Assembly: GCA_945899335.1 (NCBI GenBank)
Contig: CAMDIP010000057.1
Span: 1-8,033, forward strand
Source of the DNA: Bordetella parapertussis
GTDB taxonomy: Bacteria; Pseudomonadota; Gammaproteobacteria; Burkholderiales; Burkholderiaceae_C
DNA: 8,033 bases
Direction: 5' to 3'
This document shows, one piece after another, positions 7,317-8,033 of the stretch; the first letter of the stretch is position 1; every line of letters starts with the position of its first letter. The notes under the pieces are model-generated. The model was not told the DNA's origin. It searched no databases and worked only from the letters and a program-made list of their open reading frames with translations. The position numbers and the translations under genes are program-made.

Positions 7317-7321
7317 AGGAG
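7317..7321 (+). promoter_or_regulatory. Strong ribosome binding site of pepN
   Basis: AGGAG lies seven bases before ATG 7329, the best Shine-Dalgarno match in the window. It decides between two nearby ATGs. ATG 7324 is out of frame with the aminopeptidase and only two bases from the site, whereas ATG 7329 is correctly spaced and in frame. Confidence 0.85.
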
Positions 7322-7328
7322 AAATGCA

Positions 7329-8033
7329 ATGCGTGAAGGACAATCCCTCGTAACCCGCCGCGAGGATTACCAAGTACCTGGCTTTTGGGTAGATACCGTT
7401 GACTTGGTGTTTGATCTTGATCCCACAAAAACACGGGTCCTCAACACCATGACGCTGCGCCGAAACCCGCAAGCTGCCAGCCAAGCTTTGCGTTTGGACG
7501 GTGAAGACCTCAATCTCTCTCGCGTTTTACTCAATGGCCAAGGTACCAGTTTCAAAATTGAAAATGATCAGCTGGTGCTGGAGAACCTGCCTGAAGGCAA
7601 TGAACCCTTCAAATTAGAGGTGTTCACCACCTGCAACCCCACAAAAAACACGCAACTCTCCGGTCTGTATCTGAGTCAAAACTCCTTGTTCACCCAGTGT
7701 GAGGCACAAGGGTTCCGACGCATCACCTACTTCCTAGATCGCCCTGATGTGATGTCCAATTTCAGCGTGACATTGCGTGCGGACCCCTCACTCTTCCCCG
7801 TTCTCTTGTCCAATGGCAACTTGATGGAGCAAGGAACCTTAGATGACGGCAGACATTTTGCCCATTGGTTAGACCCCCACAAAAAACCAAGCTATTTGTT
7901 TGCCTTGGTTGCGGGTCAATTGGTTTGCCGCGAACAACGCATCGTTGCTCGAAGCGGAAAAGAGCATTTGCTGCAAATATATGTGCGATCTGGTGATTTA
8001 GACAAAACCGAACACGCCATGAATTCACTCATG
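7329..8033 (+). CDS. pepN: Aminopeptidase N (M1 family), N-terminal part, cut by window edge
   Basis: PepN is a cytoplasmic zinc metallo-aminopeptidase of the M1 family that removes N-terminal residues from peptides late in protein turnover. The window holds exactly 235 codons of a protein usually near 870-900 residues. It covers the N-terminal beta-sheet domain: RREDYQVPGFWVDTVDL (10-26), then SGLYLSQNSLFTQCEAQGFR (111-130), RITYFLDRPDVMSNF (131-145), LLSNGNL (159-165) and WLDPHKKPSYLFALVAG (180-196). The QCEAQGFR and TYFLDRPDV motifs are hallmarks of bacterial PepN, and Glu125 corresponds to the E. coli glutamate (near 121) that binds the substrate amino group. GAMEN and HExxH, needed for catalysis, lie beyond the edge, so activity cannot be judged. 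The start ATG is fixed by a strong ribosome binding site. It follows prfB by 53 bases in the same direction. A weak six-pair hairpin in that gap lacks a T tract, so read-through from prfB is possible. Confidence 0.95.
   Translation, partial: MREGQSLVTRREDYQVPGFWVDTVDLVFDLDPTKTRVLNTMTLRRNPQAASQALRLDGEDLNLSRVLLNGQGTSFKIENDQLVLENLPEGNEPFKLEVFTTCNPTKNTQLSGLYLSQNSLFTQCEAQGFRRITYFLDRPDVMSNFSVTLRADPSLFPVLLSNGNLMEQGTLDDGRHFAHWLDPHKKPSYLFALVAGQLVCREQRIVARSGKEHLLQIYVRSGDLDKTEHAMNSLM

Noticed and set aside
1..8033. Search for IS elements, tRNAs, CRISPR repeats, toxin-antitoxin pairs or a defence island
   Set aside because: No transposase, cloverleaf, regularly spaced repeats, terminal inverted repeats or unexplained gene-sized gaps were seen; all large open regions belong to known housekeeping families.

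Overview
This window looks like ordinary chromosomal housekeeping sequence from a betaproteobacterium, most likely order Burkholderiales and plausibly a Comamonadaceae-like lineage of moderate GC. That placement rests on protein resemblance recalled from memory (S15, PNPase, TsaD, the short stand-alone SUMT, a YbiB-like protein paired with cobA) and not on a search. I see no mobile element, tRNA, rRNA, CRISPR array, prophage or toxin-antitoxin signal.

Layout: two divergent gene blocks meet at a 71-base gap (4311-4381). The leftward (minus) block reads tsaD, then a class I/II PLP-dependent aminotransferase, then rpsO, then pnp, which runs off the left edge of the window. The rightward (plus) block reads ybiB (TrpD2-like), then cobA (uroporphyrinogen-III C-methyltransferase), then prfB (release factor 2), then pepN (aminopeptidase N), which runs off the right edge. 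Coding density is high. The longest non-coding stretch is the 198-base rpsO-pnp spacer (1545-1742), and it holds the best RNA structures in the window.

Function: much of the window serves translation and RNA turnover. TsaD makes the t6A37 modification of ANN-decoding tRNAs, S15 nucleates the 30S platform, PNPase degrades mRNA, RF2 terminates at UGA/UAA, and PepN trims peptides. The rpsO-pnp pair has the classical arrangement, with a strong spacer hairpin placed where E. coli has its RNase III processing and pnp autoregulation site. The ybiB and cobA genes overlap by four bases and are probably translationally coupled. CobA makes precorrin-2 for siroheme or cobalamin.

The clearest special feature is the programmed +1 frameshift in prfB. 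The first 27 codons end at an in-frame UGA, inside a near-perfect copy of the classical site (five Gs, TAT, CTT TGA C). The full 367-residue RF2 is made only after the shift. I found no convincing new biological system. The remaining observations concern RNA regulation, start-codon choice and gene neighbourhood.
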